DNA of 64,000 bases from Amylostereum areolatum (GCA_012932865.1 SAXG01000001.1:2035693-2099692), one strand, 5' to 3'. Shown: positions 35,725 to 47,710, numbered from the stretch's first letter. Translations and numbers: made by a program. The notes: generated by a model from the letters alone, not told the origin.

Positions 35725-38700
35725 CTTGCACTTTTCTCTGTGTTTGTTTGCGATCGTACGTGCATCGTTCTCTCTCGCGATCTGGGGACGGACGGCTGAC
35801 CGAGGGCGTGCGCAGGTCGAGGACAACTATTTAACCCTTTTCTCTGTTGTCTGCCACCGTCCTTCTTCGCGTCTCTGTTCTCATGTCCGTCTCGACCTGT
35901 CTCAGTCTCCCCCTCCTCGCCCGTAATGCACGCTTCCATCCCAGACTTTCCCCCGCCATCGGACACCTATCACCCGCACTGCACACCTCTACATGCGTCG
36001 AGCCTGTTTTTTCTCCCCTTCTTCTTTTATCCTCTCGCCCCTAGCCTCTCGTTCTGACCCCCCCATTTCCCTCTCTGTGCTCACATTTTTGTCTGGGCTA
36101 CACTGTATTACCAGCATACCTCGTGCCGTGAGCCTCCGCTCGTCAATGCGCACTTTCTCGCCTTTTTTCCTGCTGATTTCTCTCTCTCTCACACACGCAC
36201 ACACACACTGCATTCATGCGGTTCGAAGGGTGTACTTACCAGTCAAGGCAAACCGGGGATTCGCTGCGAGCAAGGTTTCGAACTTGAATTCCAAGGAACG
36301 AGCCGCGCGTCGGCCCTGGATCGACCTGTCCGTCCATGTGCCACCCGTGCGAGGGCTGCAGCTCGGTGGGATTCCAAGAAAGAGGCATCAGCACATCAGA
36401 CCCGCCACCATTATTGAACGCGGCGGCGACCATCTGAAACCCTCCAAGGACGGCAGCTGTCCGACAGTCAGTGTTCGACCGAGCACCGAGTTCCAAGCTT
36501 TGCGCCGCGAGCGCGTGCATCAACGTTGCTCGGACAGACCGCCCTCGCGTACCTCTCCGAGTCTCCCTTCGACGAGTCAGAGTGCTTCCAAGTTCCCAGC
36601 CCGCCTCCGGTGCCTCGCCCACGCCGTCCGTCCATATGCGCCCACGGATGGAAACTATATCCCTATCCCTTTTTCGGGCGGCGTGGACGTGTGTCGAAGG
36701 TTCTGCGATTCCGCGTCGAAGGTCCGAGCCCTGGCCCCTCGGGGACGTCCTGAGCCCCTCCTCTCCTGGGTGTTGTGATGGACGTGCTCGGCGAGGCACT
36801 GGAGGTGGGTGACATCGTAGCAACTGGGGTCCCGGAGGGCGACGACGTCGAGGGACGTGCGCCGCATCAGATTTCATTGTGAGCTTTCTCTCTCTAAGGG
36901 GTTCGTCGACGGCGCTGCCTGACAGTAACAAACATTCGTGCTGTTGGGGCCTGGAGCGCGCGGGACCACCGCAACAACACGCGATCCTGACCGTTGTTCG
37001 TTGGTATAACATAAATAACAACGTTGGGCACGTCCCGCATGCGCGCAAGACTAAGTGGGCAGTTGGGGAGCTTGGCTAACTTGGCCATCCATGCGCCACA
37101 CTGTACACAGAATCTACCCACAGCACCGAGGCGGCACCAACAATGCTGATGGTGGCACGCGGTCAATGGATGATCGCACCTGCTCGCGGATAAGTATCAA
37201 TGCAGGCCGTCCTGCGCCCTCCCACGCCCGCCCATTCAATCGCAAGCTCTGCCCATTACCAATTCCCCCCCGACCCGGGCGCTCTTCCTGATGGCGTGGT
37301 CGACGCACTCACGCGGGAGAGTGCTAGTCTCCGTGGCTGACCCAACTCAGAAGATAGTCGTTCTGGAGAGCGCGTGATCGATGGGTGCGCGCGGTGCAGG
37401 TCTGTGAATTGAACGTCGTCCCCTGGAATGGGAAGGAGTGAATGGGAAGACGGGGGAGGGCTGTGGTGGGCGTGGGAGGGAGAGGGGGACGCGATTGGGC
37501 GGGTCGAGTTTGTTCTGGGGCTCAGGGGAGGCAGAGGTGGTAGTGGTAATACAGAGTGTTATAGTATACGTTACTAACAACCACAACGGGGCTACGCACC
37601 CGTCGGAATCGCGTGCTCTTGCGAGTCTTCTGTGGGTGGCTCGTTAGAATAGGATCAACCCTCCTTGCTCTTCTACAAGGTAGGCTCCCGACGGACACGG
37701 TTGCGGAAACCTGTTCCGGACAGTCTCTGGCTTTGTTGCGGAAACTCACGCTCAATCGTTTACTGGTATTTCTGGAGGGCTGTATGACGGAACTTAAGGT
37801 CTTTGGGTTTCCCCCCTCAGACACCGCCCAAAATAGAACGTTCTCAGCAATCATAAGTATGTGTTCCAAACGACAAGAAGATAAGACGTATATATAGCGT
37901 CTATGAATGGCCCGGTGGCATCAGTTGCGTCACCTTCATTTCCGAGCCATTTCGTGAGCCCTGAGCCCAGCTGACTCGACCAGCGCAAAGTCCGAGTGTT
38001 TGTGTTTCATGAGCACCGCCCAATGACGCGATAGAGGACTTGGAAGGTCAAACCACTGTGCCGAGGGGACGGCGCGAAGAGCGTGCCACAGTTAAACCAC
38101 GATCGGAAGGATCATCTTGGTGACCCGCCTTTGGGCGTCACGAGCAAACGTTTCAGAAACATCCTTTGGAAGTGAGAGAACACGAGGGTCGTGAAGCCTG
38201 AATGCACGTCTGTGTTAGAGCTTCTGCCCGGGAGATGGAGGAATACTTGATAAGAAGATCTTCATCACAAGTGATGGGTTCGGTCCCGCGGCCGCTCCTT
38301 CGGTTTCAACGAGGTTCACGAGACGGTATCTGGCAAGAAAGAAACGCGATGAAGTGACGACGACGGTGACCTGCTAGTGAACGACGGCGTATTAGCCTGA
38401 GTGCATGGGGATACGCCGATACGGACGCGAGGGGACGGACACACCGCCTGGTCCGCTAATCTGTCGTGAGACTGCCGACCGACTAGCGCGGGGGACAATG
38501 CACCTTGTGACTTGCGTGTATCTGGAACGTTGATGCTCAGGGCGTGCCGGCGAGAGGGTCGAGGGGATTCGCGCCTTCACAGGGAAGTCGTGCATCCTTC
38601 GTTAGTATTATCGAAACCAGGGCAATTCGGATCAGGAGACTCGCGGATTCAGTAGCGTTCTCTTTGCTGTACGGAGGCAAGCCTGGGGACGATGAACGGA

Positions 38701-39662
38701 TGTTTGACGCTCGGATGGAAAGCTGGTAGAAGAGATCTGAGAGGGAGTTTGTTTACTACTTGCTCGCCCCATCCAGCATTAGGACGGCTGTCGGAAGGAG
38801 AGCAGAAAGAGTGGGACACACCTAGGTCGCACCGACACTATCGAAATTCAGGAGGCCTGAGAGACGGCAGGTAACTTTGATAAGACAGAGCACATGTGTT
38901 CAACTGCGTTCTACGTTCAAGAATCTCCAAACGCAACAAACCTTGATGCTCCCTGACCAGCAAGAAGGGATGAGAGCTCACAGGAATCGGAAAAAGGGTA
39001 AATGCGACGAAGCCCTTTAGCGACAAAACATCGCGTCGGTCCCGCGGTATGTCGGCCGCTTTGGCGTCTCCAAAAAGGGTTCTGGCGTCTTCGGGGCAGT
39101 TGAGCATGGACGGGCCCCGCGAGATAGCGTAACTGGGTGGATTGGGTGAGCGTTTATGAGAATGGCGCTATCGGAAGCTTGGGTGAACCGTGGATGGATG
39201 GATTTCCGAGGCGGGCTAGTGAAAACACATGGTTGCGAGATGGGACAGGGTTGGAAGATACATAAACCTATTGAAAAAACGGTGTAAGTGTGTGTGCTAC
39301 CATTTGATTCAAGAAAGATCATACAAGTACGACATTAACGTTGTACCGATCGAGTCCAGTATTCTGTGCCACCGTCAGCTGGCACGGGACTCTTATTGTC
39401 ATAGCAAGGGAACTTACAGCAAAAAAAAAGATCTCATAGGTCGAAACATATCCGTGTTGTAACTTGTACCGGTACGTTCCACGACGAATCCACGTTCAAG
39501 CTTGACAGCCTTGACTCCAGTTGCCACTTGCCACTTGGAGTTGGTTGGCAGTCTCTGAGAGAGTGACGTCTGACTCTCTGAGAGTCTGAAATTGAATCTC
39601 CCGGCACCTCGGCGCTCGCCGCTCGAAAAAGTCACAATGTGGCTTTGGCCAATGGCAAAATT
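35725..39662. other. Long gene-poor interval; no supported gene
   Basis: About 3.9 kb. Open frames at 35993-36778 (+) and 36236-37048 (-) overlap each other and show no recognisable domain or consistent splice pattern. 37900-39660 is AT-richer with frequent stops in all frames and looks like decayed intergenic DNA. A poorly conserved gene near 36.2-37.0 kb remains possible. Confidence 0.4.
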
Positions 39663-39745
39663 TTTGGATACGGGGAATCGAACCCCGAGCTGCCGCGGAA
39701 CTCTAGATGAGAGGCGGCAATGTTGAACCGTTACACCATATCCAA
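39663..39745 (-). tRNA. tRNA-Glu (CTC anticodon) with a 10-nt intron
   Basis: Read on the minus strand: acceptor TTGGATA pairs fully with TATCCAA. A D-arm (GTGT/ACAT with loop AACGGTTCA) follows, then anticodon stem GCCGC/GCGGC enclosing a 17-nt loop that begins CTCTCA. Removing TCTAGAGTTC at the canonical position after base 37 leaves the 7-nt loop CTCTCAC with anticodon CTC. The T-arm is CGGGG-TTCGATT-CCCCG, containing the B-box sequence. The TGGTGTAACGGTT A-box is typical of tRNA-Glu. No CCA is encoded, as in eukaryotes. It lies about 115 bp upstream of the large family copy 2. Confidence 0.88.
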
Positions 39746-39860
39746 TATAGGAGATGGCCAGCAGTGATAGCTCATGATGGTGGGCCACTCAAAATAGGGA
39801 CGCAAAGCTCGACAACTTAAGTACTATGATATCCGATACTTAACTTGTTTAAGCCTCACC

Positions 39861-42800
39861 ATGCCACTGCCAGTGCTCGCGACAGGAACCCTCCACCTGC
39901 AACTACAAATCCACACGTTTGGAGAATCACAAAGTGCATATCCTCAAAGCGTTCTTGATGCCGTTGAACGAGTTAAAGCGACCGTATCCTTAAACCATTT
40001 GCTTTCCGAGACTTTAGAGGAGGTATGATATGCTTGATTGTCCTCCATTTTATACTCATGCGCGCGTAGAACCATCGATCCACGCCTAGTTCCTTGGACA
40101 ATACACTTCTTCAAAGGGTCACCGAGAGATTTCCCAGGATATTGGACGCGTGCGGGAGTTGCGAAGATCCTGTCCTGCTGGAAACTTTATGGGGCTCAAT
40201 TGTCACCTTCCTCGACGCCTTGCGCGAGGAGAAGCTCGAACCACGGGACAGCGTCCTCATCGACTACATCAAGTTCTGCTTGACAGTTGGAGGCTATGAT
40301 ATAGAGCTTCGGTATGCACCACTGCATCACACTTTACGCGGTCAAGGTTCTAATGAACAGTTTGGAACGTTCATAGTAACGCGCCCCGTTTCGCGTTGAC
40401 GAAACATCCTGATGCCGATTTCGATCCAAGAGCCAAGTTCCTCCCTCGCTATGGTCGCGCAACCCTCCTTGCGTTTGAGGTTCTCCACTCTGCCGATGGC
40501 GATTCGGATTCCGAAGACAGCACGAGTTCGACCCAATCTGACGATTTTTATGCGCGCTACGGCATCACGATGTCCGAGGACGATGCTTTGTCGGACATGA
40601 GTAAGTGGTTGGCGAGAATGAACCCTAATCCAAGCCACCCTGCTCGTTCCGCGCATCTCTCGTCGTCAACCTCGGATTCGGATGGCGTGGCAGAGCCGGG
40701 ACTTGTGCGTTGCCTCCTCCCCGATAATGTTTCTGGATGCGAGCGACTTTGCGTGCTCGTTGTGGCCGACCCATCTACTATCCACGACGCGATGCTCAGT
40801 GCGCTACATCAACGAGCCTCGTGGGGCATTCACGGACCAGTCTTTGGGCTTGTAACGGGCGACAATAGTTCTGCTTTGCAGGTCGCAATTGGTTGGCTGG
40901 ATGGTCAATCTGGTCAATGTTCACCAAACGAATTAGTTTGTTTGTGACTTTATCGGGGCTACCTTTCACTGACAACTTCCCTCCTCCAGGCTAAAGCACA
41001 TATCATACATAATCCTCCTGGCCACGCAGGACCTATCGATGCCAGGTTTGATATCGGCACAGTAGAAGGGGGGATATCATTGGCCGCGTTTTTGATTTCT
41101 CTGCGAAGGGCATTTATTACGGATCGACGTCACACTTTGGAAACCCCCCCGCCGTCAGCTGTTCCTTTGTGGAGGGCTGACCAGATCGAAGTTCCCGTTC
41201 TTCTCCAGGGCGATCGATATGCCCGCGTTGAGGCATGGCGGCTGCATACCGCCAGCGTCTCAAGGTCCACCTTCCTTCTCCTTTTCCCTCTTCCCCCAAC
41301 TCACACCATTACACCTTCAGTTTCTCCATGAAGAAGGACCGCAAGCACAATCACTCCCCGGAGAAGGGATCGCCATTGTGAGTATGCCTGCTGCCTCGAA
41401 CACTCTCGCTGACGCCAGATTTCTAGAAGAGAACAGATAGCAAGTGGGAATGACGGAGACATACCAACAAGGTGCGTTGCTTAAACGTGCTTTGTACGCC
41501 TTGGCTGATGAATTGTTACCAGCGGCGAGGATGCCGATGATAGATCCCAAGCTGCCAGTCGGTAAGCTTGTCAATGCATTCAAACCCGTAGATCGGATAA
41601 CACGTATTGATCGGGGTTCGCAGCGCCAGTACAACGGGGCATGTTCTCCCCCCCTTGGAAATGATTCACAATCTTCATTGTATCGATAGAACAACACAGT
41701 CTACCGACTCAAATGCGCCATATTCTATGTCGAGGTGCGTTCTCGTTTACATCTAATGACCATGTCTTCTCACACTTTGAAGCTTCGCAGTAATACTAGT
41801 AGCAGGCGGTAAAGACCATCTGCATGATCCTGTCACCATGTATCTTTTCGACATCAACGCGTTCAAAATTGGACGTCTACCATCCGCTCTGTATCACGAC
41901 AAGGACACCTTTGACTCGCTGGGACGTGATCACCCTGAATATCTGCCCCTCCTTGAAGCTATGAAGATCTACGACAACGGGACACAGGTCCGACTTCCCG
42001 ACTCTTGGAGCAGTCTTGTACGATATCTATTCTATCTAGCTGGGGTTTCTGTTAAAAATTGAGTGTTCAGGAGGCAATACCGACGGTGTCTACTCAATAT
42101 GATGACATTCGCCAGTGTCTATTCCACCAGATCGTGGAGTATAAACAGTCCCCCCATGCGCATCCTGTACCCACAGATGACAGGTTTACCTCAATAATCA
42201 CGAAGAAACTTTCAACTATTCTGGCGATCGCTACGACTGCTGCTGGCCTAAAAGACATTGCTAGTGGACAAGACCCTGAGTCCGACGTAGGCTCATCTGG
42301 TCAAGCGGGCAGCGACATCACACAGGCCTCGAAAAACCCCGCTGAAGCTATATTCCGCATAGTCTTTGATAAACTGCTTGGGGATATATTAGAGGACCGA
42401 CCTCAAGGCATTCATGTTAAGTTAGTATTGGTGTCGTTTTCTCTAACTTTTACGGAAGACTGATATGTGGACGATAGGAAAGAATGCGATATTTCCATGC
42501 CTAGGAACGACTTCTATGACAGCGTCCTCAAGGAGCCGAACTTTATTATCGGGTCTATGTATCCGATCACTTCAGAGATCTTTCCCCACCGCCTTAGGCT
42601 TAACTTCCAGGAGATGACTATCGCGGGCGGACTCGAGGCGAAGTTTCCTTCCCTGGCGGAGGAGGGGTCGCGGACTTTGACTGTGGCTCTAGCAGCAGAC
42701 AGGGCCCGTGTGTCCAACCAGGCGCATTGGGAAAGCATTCAAGATGCGCAGTTGTGTAAGGCCCGCGCGTTGTGTACTCCGCGTAAGGGCACCAGCGACA

Positions 42801-44287
42801 GTACATCCATCCTTCAAGTTCAGCTGCCTAACAGTAATGCTATCGGTGTTACCGAGAGGCTGGAAAAGTTCAGCGTAGTCAAAGTTCCCTGTGCACCCAA
42901 AGACGATGCGGGGCCGAAGAAGAAGAAAAACAATCCTAACAATACCACTCGGCACAACACCTTCTTAAGACGCGATGTTGACTTGGATAAGCCCTCTGAT
43001 ATCCTTGGCATAGGGGTTCATGAATATACCCCGGTCAAGCATTTGCTGCCCATTCCTCAGATGTCGTTGCAAGCTGGTGTTGTTGTGGGACCAGATGCTA
43101 CACGTACGTGCATTTAGTGGTTACGTCCATCAGTCGAGCGCTATCGATAGTCACTGACTTTGAGAGGTATCCCCAGTGCCGCTTCGTCACGCTGAAGGCG
43201 AGAGCTCTGCTGCGCACTCAGATGTTGACAGCCTCTCTTCTGTTTTGGACAAGATGACGTTGGATGCTAAAAAACAAAACCGTGGGTGAACCCTGTCGTC
43301 CGAGGACCCTTGACTAATTGTTTATCGCTATCAATTGTTAGAAACCCATCCATCCCAAAGTAACACGTCGGATAAGAATTTAAACAGGGAAGGCACTGCC
43401 AAAGGTCAGATCGCACAACGCCGCGACTTCTCTCGCTCCCGACTTATATGCCGCTAGATCCTCGCCAGAAGGCGAAAAGTAGTATCTCAAAGAAGGAAAC
43501 AAAAGCAAAACATCGTACGTCCTAACTCCTGGGTGCTTTGCGACTGTATATCTAACCCTATTATTGGGACCGCCGATAGGTCAAACCGATTCAGCACCCT
43601 CAAGTGACGTCTCTGACGACTCATCGGCAAGTGCTCGAGCAACCAATGACCGCGGATTTTTCCTTCCCCTCCCCCTCCTCTCTGCGGAGTACAAAAAGCA
43701 GAAAGAAACATACGATTGGACAGGTCCTAACCAGGCTCGCCTATACCTAGTCGCCGAAGTCAAGTTTCTGGGCGCCTTGGGCATCTTTGACTTTCCAGTG
43801 TTCGGCCTTGTTACCGAAGGCGTCGTTGGGGCTGTAATCTGCGCATGGATGCGGAAATGCGACTTGGTAAGCCTGTCCGCCCCATCCTTCCCAAGCTCAC
43901 AGGTGGATTGAACACTGACTGGATTGTTTGCAGCAATCCAAAAACCTCCATCAGATCTATATACTCGAACGGAACGCTCGCAGCTTTGATTTGTCGCAAC
44001 CTCTTGGCGCGTTGAGCTTCGTAGCCTTCCTCCTGTGGCTTCGGTTCGAACACGCAGAACAGCTCAAGAAAAGGTTTACAAGCGACCTCCGTTCCGAACT
44101 TATGCACAAACTGGAGGTCGACCACGATGACCTGAAGTGGAAACTAAGCGACCAGTTTGCGCAGGAGGATAAGGCCAGGATGGAGGACAAGAAAAAGGAA
44201 AGAGAAAGGAAGAAGATGCTGAAACCGTCTTACGGAACAGTGCCCAGTAGTTCGCGCGAAAAGGCCCAGTCGGTGAAACGATTATAA
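39861..44287 (+). CDS. Large multi-exon unknown protein, family copy 2 (intact; putative PD-(D/E)XK-like C-terminus)
   Basis: Exons checked by phase: 39861-40022, 40070-40311, 40377-40935, 40990-41264, 41321-41377, then eight or more further exons to TAA 44287. All junctions I followed keep the frame, giving roughly 1000 residues. One intron near 41640 appears to use a GC donor. Sequence blocks: IDYIKFCLTVGGYDIEL; PRFALTKHPDADFDPRAKF; acidic DSEDSTSS; WRADQIEVPV...EAWRLHTASV; MYLFDINAFKIGRLPSALYHD; DILGIGVHEYTPV. The C-terminal domain has FLPLPLLSAEYKKQKETYDW, GPNQARLYLVAEVKFLGALGI, FPVFGLVTEGVVGAVICAW, YILERNARSFDLSQP and a Lys/Glu helix. The E-Y-K core followed by Q-x-x-LY and VFGL-x-T-E-G resembles PD-(D/E)XK nucleases of fungal Crinkler-type proteins (inference). 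No signal peptide. Role unknown. Confidence 0.78.
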
Positions 44288-45223
44288 GGTTCGTGGTGTT
44301 TGGATACATCGCTGTAGTTGCATATAATCAAGACACAACAGGTGCCATCCCGATATGTCAGTCCTCTTCGCGTCGTGTCTTTTATTGTCGACTAGTATCT
44401 GTGCTGCTACCCCCCCCCCCCCTCATGTTCTTTTCAGTCGCACTTGTTCAGCTCCCTGCTTTTACACAGCTTCCATCTCTTCCCTTTGGCCTTCCACGCT
44501 CTGTACTGTTTTTGTCTCCGCATTGTTTTCAAATCGCTTTCCTAACGCTATGATATCTTCCTGGGATCGTACGAAGACCGTCGTGATGTGGATTATACCT
44601 CTGTGAACAAGAACATAAGTTATGCACCTTTTTCGAACAGCAAGGAACTGAGCGTAGGTATACTTGTCCACGGAGCATGCATGCCCCAGCGAATTGCACA
44701 TGACATGCTCAGCGCTCTCACGGTTTTGGTGAGTCAAGAGAGTACAAGGACGCACCTAACATAACGACGATAACCAAGATCTCAATCCTGCTCCCTAGAC
44801 CTGTGGTGTTAGACTGACGGGTGTTTTCGAGATGTTTCGGGGAGAGAGGAAGATACAGATCATCGACGGCAGCAAGCACTGCCAGAGCCTTACGTTCCAG
44901 GTAAGTTGAAGGTACACACCCAACCGATCGTCTCCAAGTTGCCCAACATACAACTATCGACTTGCGACAACACTACTCATTCGTCAGTGGCTTGTTAGAT
45001 CAAACTGGTTACGAGTCTACGGCCAGACCGCTCGATGCATTCCAACCTATCGCCCACCCGAGCACCCGTCGTCCTAAGCATATATATCGGTCTTCCCAAC
45101 GTCCGCTCCTTCAACCCAACCACACCCACCACTCGCCCGCCGACCCGCACAACCACAAGCCGCCCGCCACCCACTATCCACAACTACAGCCACTCACACC
45201 CACACCGACCTACCCTACCCACA
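44288..45223. other. Intergenic segment within the duplicated module
   Basis: It contains a run of 13 C (44410-44422). The stretch 44990-45223, the 5' flank of the small secreted-protein gene, is closely repeated at 54190-54411. No gene is visible. Confidence 0.55.
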
Positions 45224-45475
45224 ATGTTGCGCGTCCTCGCCCTCTCCGCCTTCCTCGCGCTCAACTCGCACATCATCCTCACCACCGCGCGCCCGCTCTC
45301 CAGTCCCGCCGCCCACCCCGCCGCCCTCCTCAACCGCGCGCCCGCTATGCCTTCTAACATGCCCGTGTTCGCGCCCGAGAGGAACGTCTCGCCCGAGCTC
45401 CTCGCCCGTTTCAACATACGTGCAACAGAGGCGTCTGCGCGGGAAGATGCTTGCAGAACGGAGTGGTGGTCATAG
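45224..45475 (+). CDS. Small secreted protein, copy A (83 aa; C-terminus replaced)
   Basis: ATG 45224 opens a typical signal peptide (MLRVLALSAFLALNSHIIL, cleavage expected after TTA or AR). A short Pro/Ala-rich mature region containing APAMPSNMPVFAPERNVSP follows. The first 63 residues match copy B (54412) except one (F for L at residue 10). Directly after LLARF the sequences part completely: this copy runs NIRATEASAREDACRTEWWS to a stop at 45475. The divergence point (about 45412) abuts the recombinase region, so the original 3' end was probably lost by insertion or rearrangement. Function unknown; possibly an effector-like or cell-surface peptide. Confidence 0.6.
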   Translation: MLRVLALSAFLALNSHIILTTARPLSSPAAHPAALLNRAPAMPSNMPVFAPERNVSPELLARFNIRATEASAREDACRTEWWS

Positions 45476-47305
45476 TTAGCGCACGATCGCAGGGGCCGGG
45501 GGATGCAGATACTCACCCGGGCAAGCGCTTGTCGTTCCGGATCCTGGGTACGGCCATGAGCGAGACCTTGAAGGTCGATGGTCAGGACGTGGGACATGTA
45601 ATGTTTCTGCTTGACAATCAGCGAGGGGGGAGGGCAGGGGAGAAGAAAAAAGGAGAAAATAGGTGGAGAACCGTGGGCTGTGGGCCTGTAATGCGGCGCG
45701 GTCGTCGACAGACATCTCCTGGCCGAACAGATTGGCGGCGGTGTTGTGCGCGTCCATGGCCTTGACTGGATCTGGGAAAGAACGATGAGCAAGGGGGAGG
45801 AGGGGAGGGGAGGGATACGCACCAGGAAGACCGGCTTGGAGACCGGCCCAGCGGAGGTGCTTGGCAAAAGTCATGTATTTGAGCGTGCGATCCGGGGAGA
45901 TGGTGGTGGTGGCGGTGGCAGGATCAAAAACCTCCTCCCGCAGGATGGAGACGTGTTGCATGTGCGGCTGGATGGAGAGGATGTGGGCTTGAGACGGTGG
46001 ATGGACCGGGTTGAAGATTTCTTCGGCCGAGGAGACGTGGGCGAAGATGCGATCGTAGAGGGCAAGGGTGAGGAGGGAGGCGAGGGAGCACGTCGCGCGT
46101 TTCTCGGGATGATTGACGACGAGGACGATGGTCTTGGTCTTGGACTCGTTGGTTCGCGAGTTTTTGAGAAGGCGGAGGCGGAGGTAGACGAGAACGTAAG
46201 GGCGGGCAGGGTCATGGGCGTTGGGGACGATCCACCAGGCGGTGTCGCACCACTCGATGCCCTGGTTAAAGTCGTGGTAGCGTTCGCTCTCGACGACGGT
46301 GCCGATGCGTTCGCCGGCGTAGACAATGAGCTCTGCCACGAACTTGAACTGGGGGATCATGCGAGGGGTGCGAAAATGGGAGACGTCCTCCAGCGCGACC
46401 CGAACGAGGAGGTCCAGGACGGATACGCCAAAGACATTCTTTTTTCGGGCACGGGTGGTGAAGGGGACGAGAGCGATGAACTCTGGGGAGAGGAGGAAGT
46501 GTTTGACCTGGGCAACATGTTCGTAGGGGAACCGGCGGTGAGCGTAGCGGGGCCAGAGGGCGAGGAAGGTGTGGATGTAGCCGCGGAGGGTGCCGATCGT
46601 GACAAACCGATCGAGCAGACCACGGCGGCCAACGGAGAGCCAATATGCGAAGTCTGTTATTTCGGCTGGCGAGAAGGTGAGCGGGAGACGGAGGGGGGAA
46701 ACACAGGGAACGTACAGGGAGAAGGCAGGCGCACGGCGGTGGGGACGATTAGGGACGATTACAGGGCTAAGATCGGGGCCGATGGCCGAGTTGGGGACCA
46801 CGAGAAACCGAGCCCGTTCACGCTTGAGAAAGTTGTGCTTCTCGGTGCCGCGTTTGATCGCGCTGCTGTGGTGGTCCGTGAACGTGTGAAGGAGGAGTTT
46901 TTTTGAGGTGAGGGGCGAGGGAGGCGTTGTGGAGGCGAACACGTTCCTCGGGGGGGTTTTGGGGGGAGGAGCGACGCACTCTTTGCTTGCGTGGGGGGGA
47001 GAGGGGGGGACGATCAAGGGAGGGCGAGAGCGGAGGATTATTAAGGCTGACTGTCGCGCGGTGGGTGCTTTCGCTGAACGTGGACGAAGGGGCGGGGCGA
47101 CCGATCGGGGGGACGTGCGCGTCGATCGCGAGCGGGCGCGAGATGCGGGATGTGGGCAGGCATCGTGTGTTGCAAGAAACCTGAGGGACTCGACGAGAGC
47201 GCGTCTCGCGTGTATGCGAAACCGACACAGCTGGGGGCGGGTGAGCAACACGGCCAGAGGAGTTGGCCGACGTGCAAAGTGGGTCCAGCGGGAGCGGAGC
47301 CCCAA
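45420..47305 (-). CDS. Fungal tyrosine recombinase, Crypton/DUF3435-like
   Basis: The conserved part runs KKLLLHTFTDHHSSAIKRG (about 46890) through an SAM-like N-terminal region (EITDFAYWLSVGRRGLLDR, TIGTLRGYIHTFLALWPRYA). Next are VYAGERIGTVVESERY (putative box I Arg), IEWCDTAWWIV, RPYVLVYLRLRLLKNSR and FVSSAEEIFNP-like blocks. At the C-terminus, HYMSHVLTIDLQGLAHG has the shape of the catalytic-Tyr segment of fungal YR enzymes. Introns fall near 46760-46670, 45830 and 45700, and a GTGAGT donor near 45515. Such proteins are encoded by Crypton DNA transposons, which move by site-specific recombination. The start is unclear: the frame is open to 47305. The 3' exon seems to run to about 45420, against the broken small-peptide gene. 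Whether it is active is unknown. Confidence 0.62.
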
Positions 47306-47557
47306 AGGTCGGATGTGGCATCGCTCAACGTGGATCAGGGCGGGTGGCGTCGCTCAAAGCAGACGGTGGATGGTGCTTCTCGACCAAGTTGGCGAGGGAT
47401 TGTCGGGGGCGTCGAGGACGTCGGGGATGCCGCGGTTGAAGGGGGCCGATGCGCAGGAGGGGGCGGTAGGAGCGCCATCGATGAGGGCGGGGCCGAAGGG
47501 GAAGGAACCGGACGCGGACGGAACGACTCGAACCGACGACGATGAGAGTACCAGCGA

Positions 47558-47710
47558 GGTGGGCGGGACGTGGAACACGAGCGGGGTGGGCGGGACGTGG
47601 AACACGAGCGGGGTGGGCGGGACGTGGAACACGAGCGGGGTGGGCGGGACGTGGAACACGAGCGGGGTGGGACGTGAACACGAGCGGGGTGGGCGGGACG
47701 TGGGGCACGG
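47558..47710. repeat. 27-bp minisatellite
   Basis: Four near-perfect units of a 27-bp sequence beginning GGTGGGCGGGACGTGGAACA start at 47558, 47585, 47612 and 47639. A 5-bp-shorter unit follows at 47666 and a diverging one at 47688. The + strand frame across it would encode repeats of GGTWNTSGV, but the surrounding frame shows no other protein features, so I treat it as non-coding repeat DNA. Confidence 0.9.

Noticed and set aside
34128..35966. Antisense frames of about 212-269 codons
   Set aside because: Mirror the Pro/Ser-rich + gene; Gly/Arg/Val-rich with no motifs.
35993..37048. Possible gene at 36.0-37.0 kb (261 codons + or 270 codons -)
   Set aside because: A GDIVATGVPEG-like stretch briefly suggested a fumarylacetoacetase-type enzyme, but no other motif or splice structure supports it.
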